Numbered from the stretch's first letter, positions 1-9,419 are shown. The stretch: DNA of 52,949 nt from Williamsia sp. (GCA_015069695.1 JADCRZ010000042.1:1-52949), one strand, 5' to 3'. Notes: generated from the sequence alone by a model not told the origin. Numbers and translations are program-made.

Positions 1-22
1 ATCCAATCCTGCGCATCCCATC

Positions 23-47
23 AATCCTGTAAATCAAGGTTCAGACA
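23..47 (+). repeat. dispersed repeat fragment
   Basis: This stretch reads AATCCTGTAAATC, two variable bases, then GGTTCAGACA. It is the same sequence as the outer end of the long inverted repeat near 26.7 kb, with only the two middle bases different. The flanking bases 1-22 carry related AATCCT/ATCCC words. It is one copy of a dispersed non-coding repeat family. Confidence 0.7.
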
Positions 48-63
48 TTCTTCCCCCCGGCCT

Positions 64-224
64 TTTGAAAGGGGCGTGAAGAAATTTACGGAACGAAGCG
101 TTCAGCAACGAACACGCCCGGTATTATTCTACAGCTCATTCATGCAACGGCGCAAACACATCCAACCGCTGAACGATAGCTTGTTCGTTGTAGCGAAGTG
201 CAGTAAATTTTAGCCCCTTTCAAA
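64..224. repeat. imperfect long inverted repeat
   Basis: TTTGAAAGGGGC at 64-75 is matched perfectly by its reverse complement at 213-224. Nested or alternative pairs lie inside: AAATTTAC with GTAAATTT, GCGTTCAG with CTGAACG, and CAACGAAC with GTTCGTTG. The element has no coding potential I can support. It looks like a small miniature-transposon-like or structured repeat downstream of the YebC gene; its mobility and transcription are unknown. Confidence 0.5.
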
Positions 225-226
225 CA

Positions 227-269
227 GCCTTGACTTTTTTGGTTCTTTTTGCGTCAAGGCAAAAAGAAC
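227..269 (-). terminator. double hairpin repeat after yebC, possible terminator
   Basis: Two overlapping inverted repeats exclude each other: GCCTTGAC (227-234) with GTCAAGGC (253-260), and GTTCTTTTTGC (242-252) with GCAAAAAGAAC (259-269). On the minus strand the element begins 12 bases after the YebC stop codon and contains A/T tracts, so it may end that transcript. From memory, similar sequences are dispersed in Bacteroidota genomes, so it may equally be a repeat. Confidence 0.5.
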
Positions 270-281
270 ACGGAGTGCTCG

Positions 282-992
282 CTACTTCAAATTATAATAC
301 ACCTTTTGTACATCCTCATCCTGCTCCAGCCTGTCAACCAGCTCCAGCACATCCTTTGCCTCTTCCTCACCCAACTCCACCGTTGTCGTTGGAATACGGG
401 TAAGCTCGGCGCTGATAGGAACAATACCCCGCTCTTCCAGGGCCTTGCTCATATGACCGAATTCGGAGAAAGCGGTGCGGATCACGATCTGGCCTTCGCT
501 GTTTTCGCCGATCTCTTCCAGGCCGGAATCGATTAATTCCAGCTCAAGATCTTCAAGGTTGACGCCTTCATTTTTTATTTTGAATTCCCCCATGCGCTGG
601 AAGGTAAAGCCTACGGAGCCGCTGGTACCCAAGCTGCCGCCTTCCTTGTTGAAATGCATGCGCACGTTGGCAACGGTGCGTGTAGGATTGTCCGTAGCCG
701 TTTCTACCATCACAGCCACGCCGTGGGGCGCATAGCCTTCGTATACGATTTCTTCATAGTCGGTTTTGTCCTTGCCCATGGCCCGTTTGATGGCCGCTTC
801 TACCCGGTCTTTGGGCATGTTCACGCCTTTGGCGTTCTGAAAGCAGCGGCGGAGTGCCGGGTTGTTCTCCGGATCGGGACCGCCTTGCTTGACGGCCATG
901 GCGATTTCCTTTCCGATGCGTGTAAATTGTTTTGCCATCTTGTCCCAGCGGGCAAACATGGTGGCTTTTCTGACTTCAAAAATTCGGCCCAT
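282..992 (-). CDS. yebC: YebC/PmpR (TACO1) family protein
   Basis: A 236-residue protein of the YebC/PmpR/TACO1 family, which is normally about 240 residues. The N-terminal region ([20 protein letters not shown], then [13 protein letters not shown]) and the following [14 protein letters not shown] segment are family hallmarks, as is the [13 protein letters not shown] block near residue 90. Members were long annotated as transcriptional regulators. Work on the family also links them to translation, including relief of ribosome stalling. The first Met is used because the conserved region begins there. A structured repeat follows the stop. It stands alone, separated from the next minus-strand gene by a terminator near 1070. 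Confidence 0.93.
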   Translation of the reverse strand: MGRIFEVRKATMFARWDKMAKQFTRIGKEIAMAVKQGGPDPENNPALRRCFQNAKGVNMPKDRVEAAIKRAMGKDKTDYEEIVYEGYAPHGVAVMVETATDNPTRTVANVRMHFNKEGGSLGTSGSVGFTFQRMGEFKIKNEGVNLEDLELELIDSGLEEIGENSEGQIVIRTAFSEFGHMSKALEERGIVPISAELTRIPTTTVELGEEEAKDVLELVDRLEQDEDVQKVYYNLK

Positions 993-1055
993 ATACTACA
1001 AATTGATTAGCGTAAAAAAGGATTGGGGAGTGCAAAAGTAAACAGTTTTGCCGCA

Positions 1056-1084
1056 ATAAAAAACCGCCCACCAGGGCGGTCTTT
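1056..1084 (-). terminator. rho-independent terminator of the APC permease gene
   Basis: Read on the minus strand, GACCGCCC, a TGGT loop and GGGCGGTTTTTT form a strong GC stem followed by a T run. It lies about 30 bases after the permease stop codon and before the YebC gene. Confidence 0.85.
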
Positions 1085-1113
1085 ACAATTAAACACTGAT
1101 ATACAGCGCAAGG

Positions 1114-2661
1114 TTACTTGTTGTATCCTTCCATCTTGTTGCTTGTTGTGGGTGCTTGCAGGCCATGCTGCACTTTGCTGTGCTTCTTGCCGTAACCAAA
1201 ATAAATCACAAAACCAATCACCAGCCAAACAATCAGGCGCGCCCAGTTTTCCCAGCCCAGCCCGGCGATCATGGCCAGGCAAACCAGCGCACCCAAAGGG
1301 GCTACGATCCACACAGCCGGCGTGCGGAACGGAGCTACATGCTGCGATTTTTTGCGGATGATGAGTACGCCGACGCTTACCAGCACAAAGGCAAAAAGGG
1401 TTCCGATGCTCGTCATATCACCTACCACACTGTCGGGCACAAACGCTGCGAACAAGGATACAAAAACAAAAAACATCCACTGCGATTTGTACGGCGTTCT
1501 GTTTACCGGATGAACGTCGGAAAACACTTTGGGAACCAGTCCGTCTTTTGACATGGTGTAAAAGATGCGGGTTTGTCCGAGCAGCATCACCAGGATAACG
1601 GAAGAAAAACCGGCCAGGATAGCGATGGTGATAAACAGCGACAACCATCCGTAGCCCGGCATATAATGATTGATGGCATAGGCAACGGAAGCTTCGCTGC
1701 CGGCTCTCAGAAAATCTTTGTATGGAGCTATACCGGTGAGCGTATAAGAGAAGAGAATGTACAACAGGGTACAGATCGCGAGGGAGATCAGGATGCCATA
1801 AGGCATGTCTTTTTGCGGTTTCTTTGCTTCCTGGGCAGCTGTAGATACAGCATCAAAACCGATGAATGCAAAGAATACGATACCTGCTCCGCGCAGCACA
1901 CCCAGCCAGCCATGATTAAGCGGGTCAGCATAATTGTGGATTTTGCCATCGCTCAGGGCTACTGTGCCGGCATCAGCGGCAATGGTAAACGGATGCTGGT
2001 TGGCCGGGTTGATAAACTGCCAGCCCAGTAAAATAAACAGGATTACGATAGCCACTTTTACAACCACAATAACGCTGTTGATGGCAGCCGATCCCTTGGT
2101 GCCTTTTATCAGCAGGGAGCTTAAGAGAAACAAAATCAGGACAGCAGGAATGTTCATGATGCCATGTGTTCCGTTTATCACACCGGGCAGGTCCTGCGCA
2201 GTTTGAAAGGGAGAATGGCTCCACTGATAGGGTATCTGCCACCCCACTGTTTGCATCAGGAGGTTGTTGAGGTACTGCGACCAGGCGATAGAAACGGTCG
2301 CTGCCCCCAGGGCATATTCAAGCACCAGATCCCAGCCAATGATCCACGCTATAAACTCACCCATCGTAGCATACGAATAGGTATATGCACTGCCTGCGAT
2401 CGGGATCATGGAAGCAAATTCCGCGTAACACAAACCAGCCAGCGCACAGCCAAACGCTGCAATCAAAAACGACACAACGACGGCCGGACCTGCGTGTCCG
2501 CCTGCAGCAGCGGCCGTTCTTACAAACAAACCGGCACCGATGATGGCACCAATACCCAGTGCAATCAGGGCGCCTAAACCCAAGGTTCTTTTCAAGCCTT
2601 TCTCCGAATCATCTGCCTCTCCTATTAATACATCTAAAGATTTCTTGGCGAATAAACTCAT
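1114..2661 (-). CDS. APC family amino acid permease (cationic amino acid transporter type)
   Basis: A polytopic membrane protein of about 515 residues, with roughly twelve to fourteen hydrophobic segments. The N-terminal LGLGALIALGIGAIIGAGLFV is the classic TM1 of the APC superfamily, with the unwound GxG that binds the substrate carboxylate. It most resembles the YfnA/CAT branch, which imports amino acids by proton coupling; the actual substrate cannot be read from sequence. I place the start at MSLFAKKS (2661). Sixty bases further upstream another in-frame ATG exists, but its extension (MNNCLFYNPNQIYRK) looks like untranslated leader. The gene is divergent from the DctA-like symporter and has its own terminator at 1056-1084. 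Confidence 0.9.
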   Translation of the reverse strand: MSLFAKKSLDVLIGEADDSEKGLKRTLGLGALIALGIGAIIGAGLFVRTAAAAGGHAGPAVVVSFLIAAFGCALAGLCYAEFASMIPIAGSAYTYSYATMGEFIAWIIGWDLVLEYALGAATVSIAWSQYLNNLLMQTVGWQIPYQWSHSPFQTAQDLPGVINGTHGIMNIPAVLILFLLSSLLIKGTKGSAAINSVIVVVKVAIVILFILLGWQFINPANQHPFTIAADAGTVALSDGKIHNYADPLNHGWLGVLRGAGIVFFAFIGFDAVSTAAQEAKKPQKDMPYGILISLAICTLLYILFSYTLTGIAPYKDFLRAGSEASVAYAINHYMPGYGWLSLFITIAILAGFSSVILVMLLGQTRIFYTMSKDGLVPKVFSDVHPVNRTPYKSQWMFFVFVSLFAAFVPDSVVGDMTSIGTLFAFVLVSVGVLIIRKKSQHVAPFRTPAVWIVAPLGALVCLAMIAGLGWENWARLIVWLVIGFVIYFGYGKKHSKVQHGLQAPTTSNKMEGYNK

Positions 2662-2774
2662 AATAGTTGTTGTTGGTTTACGATAAATCTGGTTAGGATT
2701 GTAAAATAAACAATTATTCAATACATGCTCTCATTTCGTTACATTACGCGAAAAACCAGCTGGCAAGAGGAACT

Positions 2775-2782
2775 TAGTTTTG
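2775..2782 (+). promoter_or_regulatory. -7 box TAGTTTTG ahead of the dicarboxylate symporter
   Basis: This is an exact match to the Bacteroidota primary sigma -7 consensus TAnnTTTG, 53 bases before the ATG at 2836. No convincing TTTG -33 box is present at the usual spacing. Confidence 0.5.
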
Positions 2783-2835
2783 CCAAGTCAACATTTTTTT
2801 GAATTTTCGGTAATCTGATCGTTAAAACTACTGCT

Positions 2836-4095
2836 ATGCTCAAAAAAAACCGGTTAACCTTCCTGATTTTGATTGCCATGATCTTGGGTGTTGCTACCGG
2901 TTACGTTGTGCATACAAACAGCTCTCCCGAGTTTATTGGATCGTTTGGCAAAAATATACGCCTGCTTACCACTGTATTTTTGCGCCTGGTGCAGATGATC
3001 ATTGCACCCCTGGTATTCTGTACGCTGGTAGTCGGCATTGCAAAACTGGGTGATCTGAAAACTGTGGGCCGTGTGGGAGGCAAAGCCCTGCTTTGGTTTG
3101 TAACTGCTTCGCTTGCTTCGCTGCTGCTCGGACTCCTGCTTGTAAACTTTTTTCAACCCGGCGCTGTGATCAACTTAAGCACAGCCGATGCCTCCGGAGC
3201 AAAAGACCTGATCGGTAAAACACAGGAGTTTTCACTCGATAAGTTTGTGGAGCATGTGATTCCCAAAAGCATGTTTGAAGCCATGGCCAACAACGAGATC
3301 CTGCAGTTGGTCGTGTTCAGCATTTTCTTTGGTGTGGCCACAGCATCTTTGGGTGAATATACAAAGGGGTTGGTGAAAGCGCTTGATGCCGCAGCACATG
3401 TGATCCTGAAAATGGTTGGTTATGTAATGAGCTTTGCTCCCCTGGGTGTATTTGGTGCCATCGCTGCCGTTGTAGCAACCAAGGGACTGGAAGTATTTAA
3501 GTTTTACAGTGTATACATGCTTTACTTCCTGATCGGCATTGCCCTGCTGTGGGCCCTGCTCCTGCTGGTAGGCTACCTGGTGCTGAAAAGAAAGCTGCCT
3601 GAACTGCTGCAACGCATTGCCCAGCCCCTGCTGATCGCCTTTAGCACAACGAGCAGCGAGGCTGTTTTTCCTAAATTAACCAATGAACTGGAACGCTTTG
3701 GTTGTAAAGACAAAATAGTATCCTTTATTTTGCCGCTGGGATACAGCTTTAACCTGGACGGCAGCATGATGTACATGACCTTCGCCAGCCTGGCCATCGC
3801 GCAGGCATACCATGTGCAGCTTGATACCGCTACGCAGCTAACCATGCTGCTGGTGCTGATGCTTACCAGCAAAGGCATTGCAGGCGTTCCGCGCGCTTCG
3901 CTGGTAGTAGTGACTGCTACCTGCGCCATGTTTAAAATTCCGCCGGAAGGGATTGCGCTGATCCTGCCGATCGATCATTTTTGCGATATGTTCCGGACCG
4001 CTACCAATGTGCTTGGCAACGCACTTGCAACCAGTGTCGTCAGTAAATGGGAAGGCGAGTTGGAGAACGGACTGGCAGAGCAGAAATTTGCCTGA
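2836..4095 (+). CDS. DAACS family cation:dicarboxylate symporter (DctA/GltP-like)
   Basis: A 419-residue transporter of the dicarboxylate/amino acid:cation symporter family (SLC1 fold). It shows the hairpin serine-rich region STTSSEAVFPK (about residues 275-285), the TM7 motif NLDGS where glutamate transporters have NMDGT, and the TM8 block DMFRTATNVLGNALAT followed by KWE. The asparagine in VLGN and the trailing KWE are typical of C4-dicarboxylate carriers, whereas glutamate carriers usually have aspartate there. A C4-dicarboxylate or acidic amino acid substrate is therefore likely. It precedes the DedA and MFS genes at short spacing (44 and 16 bases), so the three may be co-transcribed. Confidence 0.9.
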   Translation: MLKKNRLTFLILIAMILGVATGYVVHTNSSPEFIGSFGKNIRLLTTVFLRLVQMIIAPLVFCTLVVGIAKLGDLKTVGRVGGKALLWFVTASLASLLLGLLLVNFFQPGAVINLSTADASGAKDLIGKTQEFSLDKFVEHVIPKSMFEAMANNEILQLVVFSIFFGVATASLGEYTKGLVKALDAAAHVILKMVGYVMSFAPLGVFGAIAAVVATKGLEVFKFYSVYMLYFLIGIALLWALLLLVGYLVLKRKLPELLQRIAQPLLIAFSTTSSEAVFPKLTNELERFGCKDKIVSFILPLGYSFNLDGSMMYMTFASLAIAQAYHVQLDTATQLTMLLVLMLTSKGIAGVPRASLVVVTATCAMFKIPPEGIALILPIDHFCDMFRTATNVLGNALATSVVSKWEGELENGLAEQKFA

Positions 4096-4139
4096 CAGAA
4101 AATTCAATAGATGAAACCACGTTATTCTAAATAAAAGAC

Positions 4140-4817
4140 ATGCTTGAATTACTGAATATTACGCTCAAAGACCTGCTCAGTCCTGAATTTTATATCAACA
4201 ACGGCGGACTCTGGGTTTTGCTGATCATTGTATTTGCAGAAACCGGCCTTATGCTGGGCTTTTTTTTACCGGGCGACAGCCTCCTGTTTGTTGCCGGCAT
4301 CTACAGCAGAATGCTGATTGATAAACTGATCCCCGGTGGTACCGGAAGCGATATCATAGACCTGATGATCCTGTTTGCCCTGATATCACTTTGCGGCATC
4401 CTGGGCAACATGGTGGGCTACTGGTTTGGCCGTAAAAGCGGGCCTTACCTATTTGAACGCCAGGACACCTGGCTCTTTAAACGCAAATACCTGTTCCAGG
4501 CAAGGGATTTTTATGACAAACACGGCGGACAGGCCATTGTATTTGCCCGCTTTCTTCCGATCATCCGCACCTTTGCACCGATCATTGCTGGCATCGTTCG
4601 CATGGAGTGGAAGAAATTTATGCTGTACAACATCGTTGGCTGTCTGGCCTGGGTCTTCCTGATGCTGATCGCCGGGCACTATCTTGATAAACTTTTTTTG
4701 ACCCAGTTTGGATTTGACCTGAAGAAACACCTTGAGCTGATCGTGATCGGCATCGTGATCATCACAACCCTGCCGGTGTTGTACAGAATATTCTTCGCCA
4801 AAAGAAAAACAGCCTAG
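4140..4817 (+). CDS. DedA family membrane protein
   Basis: A 225-residue inner-membrane protein of the DedA/VTT (SNARE-associated) family. The signature FAETGLMLGFFLPGDSLLF is at residues 29-47 and a second conserved block, FARFLPIIRTFAPIIAG, is near residue 140, where the arginines are essential in characterised DedA proteins. Family members are implicated in lipid (undecaprenyl phosphate or phospholipid) translocation across the membrane. It lies 44 bases after the symporter and 16 bases before the MFS gene, suggesting an operon, although the functional link between them is not evident. Confidence 0.92.
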   Translation: MLELLNITLKDLLSPEFYINNGGLWVLLIIVFAETGLMLGFFLPGDSLLFVAGIYSRMLIDKLIPGGTGSDIIDLMILFALISLCGILGNMVGYWFGRKSGPYLFERQDTWLFKRKYLFQARDFYDKHGGQAIVFARFLPIIRTFAPIIAGIVRMEWKKFMLYNIVGCLAWVFLMLIAGHYLDKLFLTQFGFDLKKHLELIVIGIVIITTLPVLYRIFFAKRKTA

Positions 4818-4833
4818 TCCTACCGGTAAAACC

Positions 4834-6060
4834 ATGAACAAGCCAACTGCTTCTATTGCCAGCATTCCTGTATTTGTTGCTGCCCTGGGGTATTTTGTAG
4901 ACATCTATGATCTGTTGCTTTACACGATTGTGCGCGTTCCCAGCCTTCGCTCACTCGGCCTCGATGATGCCGGCATCCGCGACAAAGGACTGCATATTAT
5001 CAACATGCAGATGATCGGCCTCCTGCTGGGCGGCATATTCTGGGGCATGCTGGGTGATAAAAAAGGCCGGCTCAGCGTGCTCTTTGGCTCTATCCTTCTG
5101 TACTCCGTTGCCAATGTAGCCAACGGGTTTGTGCAAACAGTTGACCAGTACGCCTGGGCCCGCTTTGTTGCCGGACTGGGCCTGGCAGGTGAACTGGGCG
5201 CAGGCATTACCCTGGTAAGTGAAATCCTGCCCAAGGAAAAAAGAGGCGTCGGTACCTCCCTGGTGGCAGGGGTCGGATTGAGCGGCGCCGTGATCGCGTA
5301 TTTTATTTCAAAAGCATTTGACTGGCGGATCTGTTATTTTATCGGGGGCGGATTGGGCGTGATGCTGCTCATCCTGCGCATCAGCGTAGCCGAATCAGGC
5401 ATGTTTGCAGACATCAAACAGCAAAATGTAAGCAAGGGAAATTTCCTGCGCTTTTTCACAAACAGAAAGAGGTTAAGAAAATATCTTTTAAGCATCCTGA
5501 TCGGGCTGCCGACCTGGTATGTGATCGGCATTTTAGTTTCATTCTCCAGGGAGTTTGGAAAAGCCTTTGGCATCCAGGAAGAAATTGACCCCGGCAAGGC
5601 CATCATGTGGGCTTATGCAGGCATTGCCATTGGTGACATCCTGATCGGACTGCTGAGCCAGGTATTAAAGAGCCGCAAAAAAGCCCTATTCATCTTCTAT
5701 GGACTGAACATTGTTTCAGTGATCATTTACTTTATGCAGGCAGGCAAATCAGCCTCGTTTATGTATGTAACCTGCGCTGCCATGGGCTTCTCCACTGGTT
5801 ACTGGGCCATCTTTGTTACGATGGGTGCTGAGCAGTTCGGCACCAACCTGCGCGCCACTGCCGCTACAACCATTCCCAATATGGTGCGCGGTTCATTGCC
5901 ACTGATATCATTGCTTTTTAAAGATGTGCTGCAGGTGAACATGGGATACAATATCCTGACCAGCGGCATCATCACCGGCACTATTGTTATTGCAGTTACA
6001 CTGGTAGCGGCCTGGTTTACAGAAGAGACGTTTACAAAAGATTTAAACTACATCGAATAG
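4834..6060 (+). CDS. MFS transporter
   Basis: A 408-residue protein with about twelve hydrophobic segments and the MFS signature between TM2 and TM3 (WGMLGDKKGRLSVLFGS, about residues 70-86). The loop RFVAGLGLAGELGAGITLVSE near residue 110 and PKEKRG after it resemble the metabolite:H+ and sugar porter branches, which carry organic acids, aromatic acids or sugars. The substrate cannot be assigned. The ATG at 4834 begins 16 bases after the DedA stop. No strong terminator follows before the glycosyltransferase, 86 bases away. Confidence 0.85.
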   Translation: MNKPTASIASIPVFVAALGYFVDIYDLLLYTIVRVPSLRSLGLDDAGIRDKGLHIINMQMIGLLLGGIFWGMLGDKKGRLSVLFGSILLYSVANVANGFVQTVDQYAWARFVAGLGLAGELGAGITLVSEILPKEKRGVGTSLVAGVGLSGAVIAYFISKAFDWRICYFIGGGLGVMLLILRISVAESGMFADIKQQNVSKGNFLRFFTNRKRLRKYLLSILIGLPTWYVIGILVSFSREFGKAFGIQEEIDPGKAIMWAYAGIAIGDILIGLLSQVLKSRKKALFIFYGLNIVSVIIYFMQAGKSASFMYVTCAAMGFSTGYWAIFVTMGAEQFGTNLRATAATTIPNMVRGSLPLISLLFKDVLQVNMGYNILTSGIITGTIVIAVTLVAAWFTEETFTKDLNYIE

Positions 6061-6146
6061 CAGCATGCTGCTTGCACGCCGTTTCTCCGTTCAGCCCCTG
6101 TCATGCAGGCAGTTGAGGTTAGCTGCCAACAGCTTATTTTTATTCC

Positions 6147-7178
6147 ATGAAATTCCTGGTCATCAGATTCAGTTCCATCGGCGACATTGTTCTTACCACG
6201 CCTGTGATCCGTTGTTTGAAGAAACAGATCGCTACAGCAGAAGTCCATTTCCTTACAAAGCAGGCTTATCATTCTATTACTGATTCAAATCCTTACATTG
6301 ATAAGTGTTATTACTTGAACAAGGAACTGGATGCCCTGATGAATCAATTAAGATCGGAAGATTACGACTACATAATCGATCTGCATCACAACCTGCGGAC
6401 GGCGAAGGTAAAGAAGGCATTGGGCAAGCCTTCTTTCTCGTTCAACAAACTCAACATTGAAAAATGGTTGTATACCGCGCTGAAATGGAACCGGATGCCT
6501 GACCTTCATATTGTGGACCGTTATATGCAGACAGTTCAGGCATTCGGAGTAATAAATGACGGAGCAGGACTGGATTATTTTATACCGGAAGACCAGCGGG
6601 TAAAAGAGAGCGATATTCCCACCTCACACCTGGCGGGTTATATCGGCGTGGTGATTGGTGCAGCACACAATACCAAGAAGTATCCCCTGCACAAGCTGCA
6701 GGCCTTTTGCGGCCAGATCAAACATCCCCTCATTTTATTGGGAGGCAAAGAAGATTATGAGCGGGGGCAGCAGATTGCCGCAGCCGATCCGGTTAAGGTA
6801 TACAATGCCTGCGGCAAGTTCACGCTCAACGAGTCGGCAGATCTGGTGCGACGCGCCAGGCTGGTTGTTACCAATGATACCGGTCTGATGCACATTGCAG
6901 CGGCCTTTAAAAGGAAGATCGTCTCACTCTGGGGCAATACGGTTCCGGAGTTTGGCATGGTCCCTTATTACGGCTCCAATTTTCTTTCTTCTTCAAAAAA
7001 CCAGCAAGGGCCCATGCAGCCACCAGCTGATATACTGGAAGTGAGACCCCTGTGGTGCCGCCCCTGCTCTAAGATCGGTTACAGCAAATGCCCGCTCGGC
7101 CATTTTAAATGCATGGAAAAAATTGATGCAACCGTTCTGCTCACCCGCGTGAATGAACGGCTGGGTTTACAAGCCTGA
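6147..7178 (+). CDS. glycosyltransferase family 9 (heptosyltransferase-like)
   Basis: A 343-residue cytoplasmic protein of glycosyltransferase family 9, the ADP-heptose:LPS heptosyltransferase family. It begins with the typical KFLVIRFSSIGDIVLTTPVIR, and its C-terminal half has the nucleotide-sugar site VVTNDTGLMHIAAAF (about residues 238-252) followed by VSLWGNTVPEFG. The C-terminus carries four cysteines (WCRPC, KCPLGHFKC), a pattern common in this family. It probably adds a sugar to lipopolysaccharide core or another glycolipid; the acceptor is unknown. It is convergent with the dehydrogenase gene, with 27 bases between stops. Confidence 0.9.
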   Translation: MKFLVIRFSSIGDIVLTTPVIRCLKKQIATAEVHFLTKQAYHSITDSNPYIDKCYYLNKELDALMNQLRSEDYDYIIDLHHNLRTAKVKKALGKPSFSFNKLNIEKWLYTALKWNRMPDLHIVDRYMQTVQAFGVINDGAGLDYFIPEDQRVKESDIPTSHLAGYIGVVIGAAHNTKKYPLHKLQAFCGQIKHPLILLGGKEDYERGQQIAAADPVKVYNACGKFTLNESADLVRRARLVVTNDTGLMHIAAAFKRKIVSLWGNTVPEFGMVPYYGSNFLSSSKNQQGPMQPPADILEVRPLWCRPCSKIGYSKCPLGHFKCMEKIDATVLLTRVNERLGLQA

Positions 7179-7205
7179 AGCCGGATGCAGCCAAATTGCG
7201 TATGC

Positions 7206-8918
7206 TTACTGAACAACAATTTTTCGTACTACATCCCGTCCGCTGCCAATCAGCTTGATAATATAAATGCCTTTTGCCAGGCCCGACAGATCTGCATAGA
7301 CCGTACCGGTGCTGCCATCCAGCGCTTTTTTCCTAACCACATGCCCGTTTACATCCATTACGTGTAAACTGCTGAAAGCCTTTTCCAGCTGAATGGTAAG
7401 CCGTTCGTTTTGTACAAGCGTGGGGCGGATCTGCACCGCATTGTCATTAGACAGTTCCAGCTTCACAACAGCGGAGTATTCTTCAGCGCCGGTTTTCTCC
7501 AGGATCTTCAGGCGGTAAAAAGCGTTTTCACCGGCCGGTATCCTGGCGAGGTACTGATAGTTTGATGAAGTGGATGAAGTAACAGCCGGTACGCTGCCAA
7601 TGGTTTGAAAACTACTGCCGTTGCTGCTGTATTGAACATCAAAACGGGAAACAGGTTGTGTGGCGTCTACTGTCCAACTGAGTTGGTGCTGTCCGTTTTT
7701 CACAGCTGCCCGGAAGGCCTGCAGCTTCACCGGCAAGGTTACCGATGTTTGCACCCTGTAGATCCGGCCGTTCAGCCCTACCGCATACAGTTCGGCACTT
7801 TCGGTTTCACCAAAGCCCGCAATGTTGGTTTGCAGCCCGGGGTAGGATTGTACCGTCCACCCGCCGCTGCCATTGGGTTTGATCAGCCAGGTATTGCCGC
7901 TTATATAGTCCGCACATATATACCAGCCATACAGATCCGGATAGGCCGTACCCCGGTAAACGATTCCGCCTGTAATGGAATAGCCTCCCGAGCTGTTATG
8001 TCCGTACTCGAATATAGGAGATACGTATGTGCCCACTGGCGCACAGCCACTGTCGTTGTAGCTGTGTGTGCCCTCATAGCAACGCCAGCCGTAGTTGATG
8101 CCCCCTGTGCTGTTGGCCGGTCTGAAATCAACTTCTTCCCATGCATCCTGACCTACGTCTGCAATCCACATATCATGCGTCAACCGGTCGAAGCTCCAGC
8201 GGAAAGGATTGCGCAGTCCCAGGGCCCAGATCTCATCGGCTACTGCAGGATCGGCAACATAGGGATTGTCTGCAGGGACCGTATAGTAAGGAGCCGTCGT
8301 AAAATTGTCTACATTGATGCGCAGCATCTTTCCAAGGAAACTATTTCCATTTTGCGCATTGAAGTGAGGATCACCACCGCTTCCGCCATCACCCAGGGCG
8401 AAGTATAAATTTCCATCCGCACCAAAATTCAGCTTTCCTCCATTGTGATTGGGGAATTCTCTATGCGGCACGCTGAGCAGGACTTGCCCGCTGGAAGCAT
8501 CGGCCAGGTTGGGATCGCTGCTTACATGATAGCGGGCAATCGTTACATCACCATTTAATGCGGTATAGTATACAAAGAAGTACCCGTTCGTGCTGTAAGC
8601 CGGATGGAATGCCAGGCTCAGGAGCCCTCTTTCAGTAGTGGCTGAATTGACCACAGCGGATATGTCGAGAAAATTGGTGCCTGATAAAACACCTCCGCTG
8701 AATATCTTGATAGTGCCTCCTTTTTCTACTACAAACAAGCGGTTGCTTCCATCGCTGGCATTTACAATATCTACCGGCGAGCTTAAACCGGTGGTGACTA
8801 CAGGATTGAAGGACAATTGGGGTGTTTGCGGTGAAAGAGAAGTGCAACTGAACATACACAAGGCAACAATCACGAGGTAAGAAAGGCGGTTTTTCAGCGG
8901 CAAGCAGCGGGAGAGCAT
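7206..8918 (-). CDS. secreted PQQ-type (glucose/sorbosone) dehydrogenase with T9SS C-terminal domain
   Basis: A 570-residue exported protein. A hydrophobic signal segment (residues about 10-27) is followed by a GSDH-type six-bladed beta-propeller, roughly residues 40-390. This contains LLSLAFHP, HNGGKLNFGADGNLYFALGDGG and WALGLRNPFRWSFD, all typical of soluble aldose dehydrogenase-like proteins that use pyrroloquinoline quinone. A fibronectin-like linker follows. The last 75 residues (LHVMDVNGHVV ... GLAKGIYIIKLIG ... KIVVQ) are a type A T9SS sorting domain, so the protein should cross the outer membrane and be surface-anchored or released. A cysteine lies in the signal region, but the lipobox is poor. 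The substrate is unknown. Confidence 0.9.
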   Translation of the reverse strand: MLSRCLPLKNRLSYLVIVALCMFSCTSLSPQTPQLSFNPVVTTGLSSPVDIVNASDGSNRLFVVEKGGTIKIFSGGVLSGTNFLDISAVVNSATTERGLLSLAFHPAYSTNGYFFVYYTALNGDVTIARYHVSSDPNLADASSGQVLLSVPHREFPNHNGGKLNFGADGNLYFALGDGGSGGDPHFNAQNGNSFLGKMLRINVDNFTTAPYYTVPADNPYVADPAVADEIWALGLRNPFRWSFDRLTHDMWIADVGQDAWEEVDFRPANSTGGINYGWRCYEGTHSYNDSGCAPVGTYVSPIFEYGHNSSGGYSITGGIVYRGTAYPDLYGWYICADYISGNTWLIKPNGSGGWTVQSYPGLQTNIAGFGETESAELYAVGLNGRIYRVQTSVTLPVKLQAFRAAVKNGQHQLSWTVDATQPVSRFDVQYSSNGSSFQTIGSVPAVTSSTSSNYQYLARIPAGENAFYRLKILEKTGAEEYSAVVKLELSNDNAVQIRPTLVQNERLTIQLEKAFSSLHVMDVNGHVVRKKALDGSTGTVYADLSGLAKGIYIIKLIGSGRDVVRKIVVQ

Positions 8919-9082
8919 AGGTTTGTTTTTAATAAAGAATACAAGGTTTCCGGGAAGCAGGTATAGAAGATAGGGATCTGTAAGCTAATATAAGATTTTC
9001 CGCTTGCTGTAAAATATAAATACTGATTTCGCACCCGGAATCAGAAAGGGATCGGTACTTTGCGGTAATAAATTTTCTGCGC

Positions 9083-9349
9083 ATGCAAAACAAGCTGACA
9101 AACTGGGTTTGGATGGCCGGATTATTTTTACTGCTGGCTGCCTGCCAGCCAAGCAATGACGCCAATATAGCGAGGGCAGTTCAAACAAGTGTCCGTATAC
9201 TGGACTCTACCCTGCAAATAACTGTGTCGGAGGGGGTCGTAACCCTGAATGGTACTGTAAAAGATTCGCTTACAAGGAATACCGTGGAAACTTCCGTGAA
9301 AGAAATCAATGGCGTAAAGTCGGTTATCAATAAGCTTTCTGTTCAATAG
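9083..9349 (+). CDS. BON-domain lipoprotein
   Basis: An 88-residue lipoprotein. A signal peptide ends in LLLAAC, placing the lipidated cysteine at residue 21. A single BON domain fills the rest: VSEGVVTLNGTVKDSLTRNTVE, then EINGVKSVINKLSV. BON domains associate with membranes, as in OsmY and secretin-related proteins, and small versions are usually envelope-stress proteins of unclear function. It is divergent from the dehydrogenase. A near-match promoter box, TACTTTG, lies about 25 bases ahead of the ATG. Confidence 0.88.
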   Translation: MQNKLTNWVWMAGLFLLLAACQPSNDANIARAVQTSVRILDSTLQITVSEGVVTLNGTVKDSLTRNTVETSVKEINGVKSVINKLSVQ

Positions 9350-9419
9350 CTCCGGAAGCCGCTACTTGTTAAAATAATTTATTTAGGAGATTTTCTGCTC
9401 CATATCTTTCTGCAATATG

